A stretch of 64,000 nucleotides of DNA, taken from positions 22,390,850 through 22,454,849 of the forward strand of contig NC_084773.1 of the NCBI RefSeq assembly GCF_028858725.1, in the 5' to 3' direction. The notes under the pieces were generated by a model, which was not told the origin of the DNA, searched no databases, and worked only from the letters and a program-made list of their open reading frames with translations. Both the position numbers and the translations under genes were made by a program. Shown here piece by piece: positions 1 to 13,300 of this stretch. Position 1 is the stretch's first letter; every line of letters starts with the position of its first letter. Source of the stretch: Colius striatus (Eukaryota > Chordata > Aves > Coliiformes > Coliidae).

Positions 1-1150
1 TGTGTGTTTCTGAAAGATGGAGCCTGAGATGCTTTATATTTTTTTTCAGGCATCAGTGGTCAAAAGGGTGTATTTATTTAAAGCCGAGAGAGAGAAACAT
101 CAGTCAGCTTGTACTGTATAGCATTAATAACAGTGGGCTTACTTAGAGGTGTAAACTTGAGCGGGTTGGGACATGTCTCTAGGAAAACATGTTAGCAGAG
201 GTGTTACCCAAGCACTGCATATTTGAGACCTACAAATAAGTATGCTATCTAAAAAGCAGGAACTCCTTAAGTTTTGTTGTAAATAAGTGGAGGTAGGGAC
301 TTGTGGAACTGTGGTTTAAAAAAACCAAACCACCTATATCCTCACTAAATAGCACGAGTAACTGATCAGAGTAACTTAGAGCCACCAGCTAAGGACAGCT
401 GATATTCTTACTGTAGTCTAGATCCAAAGTTGAAAGGTGTGCAGAGCAGGTTGTCTTCAGACCACAGAGTTTTTATACTGAGATGTTTTATTAGAGTCAG
501 TTGAATCCCTAGGTATTACTTTGCACCAAGTGAAATGAAGCAGAGGATTCTGAAAGGTTGCAAAGGAACAAAACGTGTCCTGTGGCACTAGACTTATGAA
601 GGTAGCAAACAACAAACATTAATACCTAAACTTAATCCGGGAAATATTTTAACAAAAATAGTCTAAGATACTTATTTAAGACAGAATCATTTGCTGGTCA
701 AGAGGGTTGCTCCCTGTGTTGTAACCCAACCCACTTTTTTGGTATGAAGATGAAAAAAAAATGTTTTGGTGGCTTCAGCTTTCACATTTAAGAAGTTTTT
801 TTCTTTGCTGCAACTATTCTGCCTTGTTTGTATTTTCAGTCTGACACTCTGACAAAGCATCCTTATGTGTGTTTATTACAAGCAGATAACAGGCTAGCAT
901 ACCTCATCATCTTTGTCACTGTTAAATGTGATGGACTAGAACATCTGATACTAAAGTAATCTCCAAAGTGAAGAGCTTAAGCTGATGTTTGGACTGCTGT
1001 CAGGTGCACAAGGCACAGTGGAATCAAGACACCTTAACCATAAAGCTCGATAAGTAGCTAGCGCCGACTCTTGTGTAAGTTGCATGCACTACTCAGTATG
1101 GAAACCTTGTAAACAGGTGAAATAAAATTATGTGTTTATTTTGTGCTGTG
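1..1150 (+). other. Probable 3' UTR end of an unidentified plus-strand gene
   Basis: No coding exon is recognisable in this stretch. Its only strong signal is a plus-strand poly(A) site: AATAAA at 1121–1126, followed within about 10–25 bases by a GT-rich stretch (TGTGTTTATTTTGTGCTGTG). That is the normal layout of a vertebrate cleavage site. I infer that a plus-strand gene entering from the left ends near 1140–1150, convergent with MRPS25. RBSN is the neighbour of MRPS25 in human and would be the natural guess, but nothing here proves it. The alternative is a chance AATAAA. Confidence 0.35.
1121..1126 (+). terminator. Candidate poly(A) signal, plus strand
   Basis: Canonical AATAAA followed by a GT-rich downstream element at about 1131–1150. 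The same stretch holds TTTATT at 1135–1140, which reads AATAAA on the minus strand, so a distal MRPS25 site is also possible. Confidence 0.4.
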
Positions 1151-1891
1151 CTTGTCCTCAGCAATTTTTGCAGAATAATCAGTGTGAATTTTTGTTCTCA
1201 ATCATTCACTCAGAAAAGCTGAAACACAGTTGTAACTTGCATAGATAAGCCTGACTTACAAGATTGAACTAATAGCACAGACCTTTGTTTGAATACTACT
1301 GTAGACAGAGTGTGATTGTTTCATGAGGCAGAAGCTATGATGACTCCTTCAACTGTGCAGGGAGCAGGAGTGTTTGAGGGCGGGGGTTATACAGCAGCAC
1401 TAGGCTTTGAAGCATGATCAGGATGACCACAACTTGCTGGCTAGAATTTGCTGGAAGCTGGTAAGTGTAGCCCCAGTTCTCCTTTCTTTGGCTATTTAAA
1501 AAAAAAAAAAAAGACTGCTTAGACAATTGTCTTAAGAGTTGCTTTACTTTTCTGTGAAGGACAATGAAGATAACTGTAAAGCATGTCTTTCAAATACCAA
1601 CTTACGTGTTCTCCTTTACTCTTGATCCTCTTCACTTGATCAGTGCTTCTCAGAGGTGCAAAAGTATCTTTTAAGTGGGACTCAACTTTCTGAGTGGTAA
1701 CTAAACACACCAAGAAAACTCAGCATGTAGTTTGAGTCTGGAGTTCCCTTGGCACTTGGCTGTCTTATGTTAGTGTAAGATGGAAATCAGCAGGAAGGCT
1801 TTTGATTTCCTTGTTATTTTCTGCAGTGTTGACTGTAATTCTTTGTAAATCTGGCACCAAAAAAAGCTGGGGTTTTAACCTTATTTTTCAC

Positions 1892-1897
1892 TTTATT
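1892..1897 (-). terminator. MRPS25: Candidate MRPS25 poly(A) signal
   Basis: On the minus strand this is AATAAA, about 150 bases past the MRPS25 stop. A T-rich, GT-containing stretch follows at about 1855–1868. It would give a short 3' UTR of about 170–180 bases ending near 1870–1875. Confidence 0.5.
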
Positions 1898-2047
1898 CCA
1901 GTTGTAGCTGTAAGAACACATCATACAAGGGTCTCTGTATTCTGTGAACCTGCTTGTTCCTGTTTCTGGCAGCCATTAGCTGTTGCCTCTCATTGAAGTA
2001 CCTTTGTCATCCGGTCACAAGGAGAAACAACTGCCTGACTTGAGGTG

Positions 2048-3289
<1,242 letters not shown>

Positions 3290-3344
3290 GGCGGCGGCGC
3301 GGGCCCGGCTCGGCTCGGCCGCGCAGGAAGTGGCGGGAAGCGCC

Positions 3345-3571
3345 GCCCCGCGCCCCGCAGCGCTGAGCGGGAGGAGCCGCGCCGAGGCCCCGCCGCGCCC
3401 CGCAGCGCTGAGCGGGAGGAGCCGCGCCGAGGCCCCGCCGCGCCCCGCAGCGCTGAGCGGGAGGAGCCGCGCCGAGGCCCCGCCGCGCCCCGCAGCGCTG
3501 AGCGGGAGGAGCCGCGCCGAGGCCCCGCCGCGCCCCGCAGCGCTGAGCGGGAGGAGCCGCGCCGAGGCCGC
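3345..3571. repeat. GC-rich minisatellite, 45-bp unit, about 5 copies
   Basis: Units begin at 3361, 3406, 3451, 3496 and 3541 (the last is partial, to about 3569), with a partial unit before 3361. The four full units look identical by eye. Each contains AGCGCTGAGCGGGAGGAGCC followed by GCGCCGAGGCCCCGCC. Because 45 is a multiple of 3, frames stay open through it on both strands, which explains several long spurious ORFs. It sits in the MRPS25 promoter/5' UTR. Confidence 0.95.
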
Positions 3572-3665
3572 CGGGGCCGCGCCGCCCTCCGCGGCATCGG
3601 CACAGCCTTTGTGTCTGCTGGAACCGCGTGTGCTGCCGACCCGCGCAAAAAGGCAACGGGACTGA

Positions 3666-4290
3666 TGCTTTCCGTAACAACAGATCAAACCCAGTACGTT
3701 AGAGGCAAAAGCAATAAGAAAGGGCGCAATTACACGTCAGGTGTCGTGTTGTGACCGCTAAAGTGGGAGAAACAACTAGTTAGTAATGGAAGAAGAGTTG
3801 GAAGGTGAACTAAAGGACAAAGAGCTGCAAGACATCTATGGGAAAAAAACTAACTATGAGCCCGTGCAATTCTTGCTGGGGTGCTGTTGGAACATCAGAT
3901 CTTGGTGACTATTCAGTTCCTGAAACGTTTTTGGCAAGGGGCTTTTGAGAATAATTACGTGGATGCAGTTTCCATTAGCAGAGGATCAGTGCTTTCAAAC
4001 GTCAACAAAAATTCCTGCTTCACAGTAGGCCTCTAAATGAAAAGGACTTTGTTTTCCTCTGAGCATATTTTTCTTCTAGACCCCTGAATTTGACAACTGA
4101 AACCTGAAGTCTGATTACCCTCACTTCACTAAGTCAAACTTCTCCAAGTTGTACAGTTTCTGACAACAAACCCTGCATCTCAACCACGTTACATATAGCA
4201 TGGAGGATGCGTTTCCTGTTTGGCATAGTGTCCAAATTCATTACTTCTGTTCCATACCTCTGTGGATGCTGGGAACTAAACCAAGAGCCA
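3666..4290. other. Spacer between MRPS25 promoter and NR2C2 3' end
   Basis: Non-repetitive, moderate AT content. I see no exon, RNA gene or repeat here. Confidence 0.4.
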
Positions 4291-4300
4291 ATGCATAACC

Positions 4301-4306
4301 TTTATT
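4301..4306 (-). terminator. NR2C2: Candidate distal NR2C2 poly(A) signal
   Basis: AATAAA on the minus strand, followed by a T/G-containing stretch (GGTTATGCATTGGCTCTTGG). Proximal alternatives are at 5293–5298 and 5453–5458. None can be preferred without 3'-end reads. Confidence 0.3.
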
Positions 4307-7129
4307 TTAAAAACAGAGGAACAGGAAGGAGCTAGTAGATAAAAGTAGACAGTCTGTGAATAGCTATCTTCTCAAAAAAGATGAGATGGCTAAAGAATGA
4401 AAACCATTAGGAAAAAGTCCTTGTCCCTGCTGTCAGTAGGGTTCATGGGACTTATCTTCTGTCTTAGATGCAGTTAAATCACTCATAATCACTAACGAAG
4501 GGAAAATACCGTTCCTCCTTAAAAGACAGTAAATTACATATTTGACTTGACACTTAAGAAATTCAGTAAATAAACCTCAAGAATACATTTATATTTGTAA
4601 TTCACTTTAATGGTATAAACCTCATGTAAGTAGTAGTATTACGCCACAACAATATAATGCCACATTTAAATAGCATTTAATAAAATGCATAAGCTAAATC
4701 ATGCACTGCAATACTCTATATACAAACACAACAATGCAAATTCCTCTTCATGACTGAAGACACAGATACAAAATTCAGATTAAAAAAGAACATGCTATCA
4801 TTTTTAAATGCTATCACACATAACAAAGCTGATTTCTCAAAAGAAGCTGCGAGAAATTAACAACTGTTGCAAGAGTTTTAATTTGAAAATAAAATACAGT
4901 AACATAAACAATAGCTTTCTAAATTAAAATGAACAGAGATGTCCAGAAAATATCCCAAGGAATTAAAACTAGATGATTCCTTTTATAAAAATTTGGTAAT
5001 TTTGTAGGTGCTCAGAACCCTCTTGTACTCCAGAAAGATACAGCACTTACACAATGTGCAGTTTTTCGGTTACAAAACTGTTAGAATGCTGACCTGCAAT
5101 GTATTTTGGAGTACAGAATAATTATTAAAAATATTTCCACATTTAATCTTGATTCCATATACAAGAAACTGAACGTATATGATCAGTAAGTAACATACTT
5201 TCTTCTTAAGGAATATCCTTTTTATCTGAAATTTGTTCAGTCCTACTTTTAACCTATAATCATATAAAAATCTTCTAAAATGGACCTGTGCCTTTATTTA
5301 TCGTCATTAAAAAATAAAGTATGAGAAGCCAGTTATTTGGGATGTTAAGCTACCTGGCAAGAGGTGTGCTTCTCAGACTTTTGCCTTCTGTGATCAAATA
5401 CAGAAAGCCGATTTCACATTCCACAATTTCCATAGAATATTACAATAGAGCTTTTATTGCCACTTACATGTGAGCATATTTTCTCCTCCAGAATACAAAC
5501 AATTCAAACATATATTAAAAAACTCACAATTTAAAAATATGCTTTTTTTCTAAATTCACAATTGAATTTTTAAACAGATTCAGTGCTGACCAATACTCCA
5601 ATACAGCTTCCTGGTCTTTAAAAATGTTCCTTCAGTACAATGACATTAATAGACATTCAGATTTCCATTCAGGCATTAGAGAAGAAAGCAAACATTAGTC
5701 AAACAGCACTGACTGTCAATACACCAATGAAGAACCAATTCCTGCCCTTAATTTAAGTAACTTTCCTTCTAAAAATCTTGAAAATAAAGTTTGAAATGGT
5801 AAAATGGAGGTTTTACAGTTTTTTTCTATATTTGAAACAAAAGCTTACGCTTACCAAATCATATGGCAAGAACCAGAGAACATTCTTAGCATTCTCCATA
5901 GCAAAGACTTTACAAGCAGAGAGCCAGCTTGTAATCATTTTAATTGATGTCTGCTCCTCTCCTTAAACATACACAGGTCTTTGCCACATAGGGGTCAAAA
6001 GGTGGAAATAAATGCCCAGAAAATTCCACTTCACCTTTTTAGTGACAGAAACAAGACGTGCTGAACTACTACGCTGTCTGTGAGATGCTTTTTTAAAAAG
6101 ACAAAGTTAATAGCATTACCTTTACGGAAGGCTTCCTTTGTATCTCAAGTCAGGAGGAGGGAAAAGGAACAAGAACTACTTATACTTTGATAATTTACAT
6201 ATTTGATATTCTCTCTGAGTAATAAATTGTCTTACTCCAAGTCAATGTCATGAATGCTCCACGTGCCCAGCACCTGTGTGAACAGTGGAAACTTCTCACA
6301 CATGGACCAAGATTTGCCCGGATTACAGTCTCAGGAAACGACTGAACAAGAAAATGGACATCAGTCTGACAAGTGAACTAACCAGCTTTGTTTAGTTTAA
6401 GCTAAAAAATAGATTAACTTTGGAAAATGAACATACAACTGAAATAATCGTGAAACTCCTAAGTCAGTCCTGATCATGGCTAAGAAATAAGCTAACTGCA
6501 ATCTCAGTCTTATTTCATAAATACTGTAACAGAAACGTTGATTCATTGAACAGAGGACGTAGTCTTTGTTTAACTAGAGGTATGGTTTTGTGTTATCATT
6601 ATGGCAATATATTAATTTTTTAAACAGCATTGCATCCTGTTCTGTGTGCTGCAGCTCAATGATAAAGGGCAACCTGCCTTTCTTCCCCTTGGCCACTGCT
6701 GAAGACTTAAAACCAAAAAAATCTCTTACCAAGTTTCACTGCAAAGTAAAACTTCACAAAAAAAGTCTCTCAGAAGGCTGAAAGAGAATGAGTGTATATT
6801 GAAAACAAGGCAGTATCTTCTATGACTGTACTTATTTATTCATTTATTTTTAATGGACATTGTATGTTCAATTAAGTGTTCACTGGCAGACTGCTACATA
6901 TCAAATGAGAAATGGTAAAGGGAGTAATGTAAATGTCAGAGAATTCATGGAATATATGTCAGTTCTGAACAGAAAATACGAAATTCAGGCTAGGCTTAGA
7001 AAAAGGTGCAAAACTGAAATTCAGGAGGATTCATCTGCTTAAGCAAGGCTTAGTTTGGGCTAAGAAATGAAAAGTAGGAAGCCCTGGATGAGCAAATGAA
7101 TGGTAGTCTTTAACATACAGAATGGTATC

Positions 7130-7262
7130 AATACATGGCTACATATCTGTACAAATATACATACACTACACACTTTCTATACACTGTACATAATATAGTT
7201 AGACAGGTATAAACATATACATTCATAGACATATACATACAAGTATGTACATACGCATTAGC
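7130..7262. repeat. Low-complexity TACA/TATA-rich tract
   Basis: Imperfect run of ACATA/TACAC/GTACA words, within the probable NR2C2 3' UTR. Confidence 0.5.
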
Positions 7263-10150
7263 TGCTCAAGTGAGTTTTAGAATTGTACATGCAGAAATGC
7301 ACAATGATGTGAGGCACAAAATAAAGATGTGTGAAAATCTATCTGACCCTTTAAAAAGAAAGAATACAAGCATGAATTTAACAAAAATAAGCCATTTTCA
7401 AAGCAATCATGTAACTCCAAAACAGGCTGTAGAAATTACAGAACATTATGACAGTATTATCTGTGGTGAACTTAGCATGACTTCACAACAAAAAGCTCAG
7501 TAATAAGGTAATTCTGGGGTTTGATGTTTTCCAAGTGAATAGGTTTAGACTTAGAGCCTTTAAAATTCACAAGGAATTTTAGTTTAACTTGCAAACTCAG
7601 TATAAATAATATTTCTTGGTTTTGTCACAAATAATTGCCCATATAATTTTAATAACTTCGGTAATTCGCAGCAGAAGCAGGGTTGTAGCATTATCAAACA
7701 AGAGGCGTCATGGCATTTTTCATCAAAAAAAAAAAAACCCAAAACCTGAACTTAGTTCAGGGGCATTTGCTGTTCACATGACTCAGCAACTTTAAAATTA
7801 AAAGATGCAAAAAATAAATGTTTTCATTTTCTCCCCTTTGCCATGCCCTCTTGGTAACTTATCATATAAAGCTGTTCTTTAAACTAATTTTCTGTCATTC
7901 AAGATCCAGTAGTTGCTGGCAATTTGTCCTTCCTCTGCCCCTTACTCTCCTGCATAGGGTGAACAAGGCCTCACTCTGCTGATTCTCCCTGGATACATGG
8001 AGGGATTATGACTGCAGCAGGCCCATGCTTATCATCAAAGCAAACCACCCCAGCAGCTTTTCTCCTGCTTGCACCACCCAGTTCAAACACAGTCCCTGAC
8101 TGGTGCTGCTTTTGCAGAACACTGCTTTGATCACAGCTTCTTTGGCAGCATCCTCAGGCTCATAATTTCCAGTTCTCTTTTCCTGGCTAAACTGTATTCC
8201 TGATACCCTTGCTACTCATGTTATTTAGTGCTTTTAAAAATTACCCTTTACTCAATAAACAGCAGGTAATTAGGGAAGAATCCTATCTACCTTCTATAAT
8301 TTTAATGGATAGGAAAAGTCCCCTTCAGCATCTTGAATGAAATAATTCAGGAATCTGTGGAAGTCCCGTGTACAATACACAACAAAGAAACCATTAAAGT
8401 GTTTTACAGTCGCCGCTAAAGAATAAACACAGTCAGGAAACTGCTTTTGCCTGGAAGCTTCAGCCCTGACTGATTTTCCCTATTACATCTCAGAATATGC
8501 CTTTTCCAAAGCATACTGTGATAATAATGCAGAGCCAGCTGTGCTCAGCATGGAAATACTGAGTCAGTGCTCTTCACTGAGAATTTAGTATACCAGACCA
8601 GGACTTCTTATTTATTTATCAGAAGTCTCATCTAGAGCTGCTTAAGATCTTTTGGTTACAATTCACAGAAACACCAACCTGGCTGGTGTTTCTAAATAAA
8701 TGTCAATTACAGAAGTAAAAGTAGTGCTTAACTTATCATTCCGTTTTTGTCACATAAAAATACTCAACTAAAAAATGCCTCTAATGAGCCAGGATCAGAT
8801 GAAGGTATTAACTGCCACGACTTTTTAAAAAACTTTGATTGTTTAAAATATTTAATATCAAGAATAATAAATTATACTAAAATGAAAGCAATGCTACCAA
8901 CTACTGGCCAATGCCAGAAAACATGTTGTTGGCTCATCACTCTAGACAACTGAAAAGTAGTTAATTTTATAACTCCATGGTACATCAGTCACTAGCTGCA
9001 ATTCTATGTGACTGAATGCAAATCTTCACCATATTTCCCTGAGTCCTAGGAGTGACAGCACTATGAATTTGGGAGTGCTCGGTCAGGGACAGGGAGGGAG
9101 AGGAGAAGAAATAAAGTAAGAGAACTTTGTGGTATACTCTTGCTGACAGCCAGAGGTTCTACACATTTCAGGTTTTAAATTGTACCTTTGGCTAGATGAT
9201 GAGAGTGTTTAAGAGTACAGCAAGGAGTAAATTTAGAAATACAAAGAGCATATTTCAAGAGCATCACATAGCTCTACTTGAAAATGACTGTTCTTACAGT
9301 TAATGATTGATTTTCCCCACAATCCAAAGGTTTCCTTTCAGAATAACACTTGCCATGACTTGGTCTCAACAGAAACTTTAAGAAGCCTGAATATTTCATC
9401 CTTGCTGTGGCAAGAAACACTTTGTTTTTGTCTCTAATTAAGGTAATTCCCATAGCATGTAAGTCACTATGGTTGCTTTGTACTGTAAACTACACTGCTC
9501 TAATTTAGCAGAGTACAGTTTCATATAATGTAGATATTTAAGAATCCACATTAATATTTCATGCATAACATAAGAGTGAGTGACTTTCTGTAGAAGAAAT
9601 GATTGTCTTCTGTAGCATTCGACATTTTCACAGAAATCACTAGCATTTAGACTAAGGACATATGCGACTTTTTTCATTTTCCATACTCGTAAGCAGGATG
9701 TTTATGACAGTGTTGCTTTGACAAGAATTACTTACAAAGTGCTAGTCCTATACCCTGGCATTTATTAGATATTAATTCCAAGGATATTTTTAAATATATA
9801 CATACTGTTGTTTTTACTTTTAAAGTAATTTTACTACTACTCTCCGATATTATAAAACTCTTAACCACTGATAATTTCTAAATACAAAGTATTTAGTGAA
9901 AAGTACGTTCAATATGTATAGCCTTTTAAATGAAAGGCATAAAAAATATTCCTTGTGGCAGAAAATGTCCTATAGCAGGTCTTGCAATAGCTGCTTAAAT
10001 TTTGTCAACATCAGCAAACAGACAAGGAGAAATCTGACAAGAAAGTGGTAAGTTGGAAGTATTTGTACATACCAAAATGATATTCTTTTAACTTCGCACT
10101 TTTACATTTTTACAAAAATTACTTCAATCTATCAAAGTGTGTTGTTCCCA

Positions 10151-10325
10151 CTACGCAGATGTGCCAGTTATTTGACCATTATATTCTGCTGTTTCCATTT
10201 TGAGAATGTAGGGGATTATGCTGTCAATAGGAACATTTCCAATGAGACCAGTAAAAAATAGTTCCTCAGTAATGCTAGAACTCATCAGCCTAAGTGCTGG
10301 CAGGCGAACTAGAATCCGGGCTAGC
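10151..10325 (-). CDS. NR2C2: NR2C2 last coding exon with AF-2 helix and stop
   Basis: [20 protein letters not shown], then [20 protein letters not shown] and [17 protein letters not shown], ending in stop TAG at 10153–10151. Acceptor TTTTTCAG. Confidence 0.97.
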
Positions 10326-13300
10326 CTGAAAAAGAAGTTCAGTGGATTATAAATACATACAACATCATTTCAAAAAACTCTGGCTGAAGAGCTGGATCTG
10401 CTTTTGTTATTACAAAACTGCGTCTTTACTTCCATTCATGAGGAGGCAATTAAACCTAACTGAGCGAATGAAATGAAGAGCCACCATCTTTCTTTGTGGT
10501 TTTCCAATGAAAAGGACATATTGATGCCCTTTTGTACATGTAATGTGTGTGTACAAACACAGAAATCTCCTGGTCTGCTTTTGAAATTCCCAGCTCTGGA
10601 AGCACTTCACAGCTTAATGCTGACAATGCTGACACTAATAATATTCATCCTGATTAGTTAGAATATTTGCACAATTTTAAGAGTAAAATGCTCAACTAAA
10701 ATCTAAACCATAAACAGCACAGTCCTCAGTTGCCTAGCAACTAAAGACAAACCAGATAGCAAGAATAGGATAGGATATATGTAAGAGGAAATGAGAGAAT
10801 CTGCTTCTGGTGAAAAAAGGAATTTGGAGGAATGTGCTTTTACTCATACATGTTGCCAAATGCTGTGGGTTTTCTGCACCAGGACTTTGACAAATATCCA
10901 ATACAATGAAGTGATTGTGCTGAATTTCTGGACTTTCAATGCATTTGACATTCAAGACAATAATGAAAGCAATGATGAAAACATCTGCTGTGTTTATATG
11001 GCAGCTATACATTGCAAATACCAAAATAAGTACATTTCTTGGACCGGAGCCATGTAATAGCAAACCGTAGGCAGGACCCAACACAGCCTCTCTATGGAGA
11101 AAATGTATAAGGTCTATTCTGCCAGTATACCATATCTTGTAAACTTTAGCGGAAAGCTGCAGAAAAGATTCAAGCTATGCTGCTGATTTTGTGAACATTG
11201 TAACACTTGTGCTTTTATCTCAATTTGTGCCAGCATTCAGTTGCTTGGAAATCATCAGATTTGTACTCTAAAATTATCTGTGGGTGAGCACAGGGATATA
11301 GACAATAACAAAATACAGGACACTAAGGGAAATGTAACTTAGGTTTTCTTCATTGAGCCACTATAGAGAGAAGTACAAGGAACAAATTTGGTATTTCTTT
11401 TTTATAGCAGATATCCATCTCTTGTGCATCAAACCTTAATAATTGAACTACACAAAAGAAGAATTTGGGATTTGAGGATATTTCTGAAGTAGAGAATTCC
11501 ATCTTTACTGCACCTAATGGGGAATCTCAATGCCCTTCTCTTGCTTCACATAATATTATCTCTAAGATTGGTGCGAAAACCAGTTTCTGAGATGGGAGAA
11601 GCCCTCTCTTTTACAGACTTTGTTTTCATTTCATAGTGTTTTTAAAGTTACACTACCTTCAGACCTTGCTTTAATGTATGAGACTATGCTTTAAGTGGGG
11701 ATACCGTTCACAGTAGAAGAGAATATGTTCTCAGATATATTCCTAGACAGAAGTTAGAATTTCCCTTGTAGTGCTGAGAATCACTGTGTTGATAAATTTA
11801 AAAGTTTTTATGGAGATTATTAGAAAATAGGATAATTACTTCCAGCAAGTAAGAAACAGGAACAGTTGAGAGGTGAAAAAACAAGTTAGATACTTTCAAA
11901 CAGAAGTCTTTGGAAATTTTAAAACAACAAGGAGAAATAAGTAGGTTGTGGGAATTTCCTACAAACAGAACCTTGAGTTGGTTACTGTTCCCCACATATA
12001 CTCCTTATTTTTCCAAGGTTTATAAACTGTCAATTCTAATAGTTTTCTGCATATGTAACTTGTCAGACATTTAAAGGATGATAATCAGCTTTTATGATTT
12101 CAAAGTGTCTTTGACAACTAACTTAAAAAAGAAGACAGTTTGAATTCAAGAAGTTTGAGGCACTTGAGGCAGTTATTCTTGAGACTTCTAATAAAGTTTG
12201 TTTACTTTTATAAATGTGGCAATAAGATCTCAAAAAACGCAACTCAAATCCCTCTTATCTTTAAACAAACCTGCTTGCTTTTATGAACATGGCTCTAGTT
12301 CTTTCTCATCAATAGTCTAAAAAGAACAGATATCAAAAATGAAATTTTTACATCAATTATGTTATTTTGTACTTCCACCAGCTACAGCCCACAACATTAC
12401 TCTGTGTACTATAGACAATAAATACCTATAAGTATCTTCTGGATAGGTTTTTTGTACATAGTCCTGCAATTCCATCTGTGCCTTCTCCTGGAATTTTTCT
12501 ATTTGGGTTGAACTGCTCAGACCAGGGTGATCTAAAGAAACAAAACATTCTGTATGTCGATTGTTTCCCTATACATTGTGAAATGTATCTAGTTATAAGA
12601 TTCTTGCATTTAATTTCATTTAAATATTTCTCTTGTATTGTGATGTTTAACATGTTAGTTGCATAAAGGAAACCACTAAATAGAACATTTGCTTCCTGCA
12701 TTGCTCTGTTTTCTCACTATAGTTGTGTATATCCACAAGGAAGTGGGAAAAGATTAAGCCTTTAGGTATATACCAGACAATGACACTCTTAGTTTATGTC
12801 TCTAACCCTGCTTTTTAAATGTGTTTGCCTCTGTGATTTCAACTAACTGTGATGACTGAGGATTATCTAGGGTTGTTCTCTTAACAGATCAATTTCTTGA
12901 CCTTCCTGAGTCTGTCTCATGTTTTAATTCCATCTCCTTAAAGACAGTCACATGATCTGAAAAAAAACCCACCCCAGAAAATAGCACATCTCTGACTATG
13001 CCCAAATATCTTCAGTGTTTTCTTCAAACTGCCATTCCCTTGAAATGGGACAGAGCTAGCTTGAGTTTGGAGACTTGTTGCTCCTCCACCTTGAATAAAA
13101 ACTCTAATACACCTAATCTTAATGGTACAATCTGCAAAAAAATTTCAAAATTAAATTTCAGGACACAAATATTGTGTAATTAAGTTTTATTACAAAGGAA
13201 AAAAAAATATAAATGAAAAAAAGAAAAACCTCCCACTACCCTGATAACAAGATACTCCTTTTTTGTTAAATACAAGCCATAAACACCTTTGAACTAAAGT

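Larger units (their letters stand above)
4301..10150 (-). other. NR2C2: Probable long 3' UTR of NR2C2
   Basis: The stretch below the NR2C2 stop has no recognisable coding or repeat content and holds several minus-strand AATAAA signals, at 5453–5458, 5293–5298 and 4301–4306. A 3' UTR of up to about 5.8 kb would agree with the long TR4 mRNA of mammals. Within it, 7130–7260 is a low-complexity (TACA/TATA)-rich stretch. The end point is inferred; alternative poly(A) use is likely. Confidence 0.4.
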
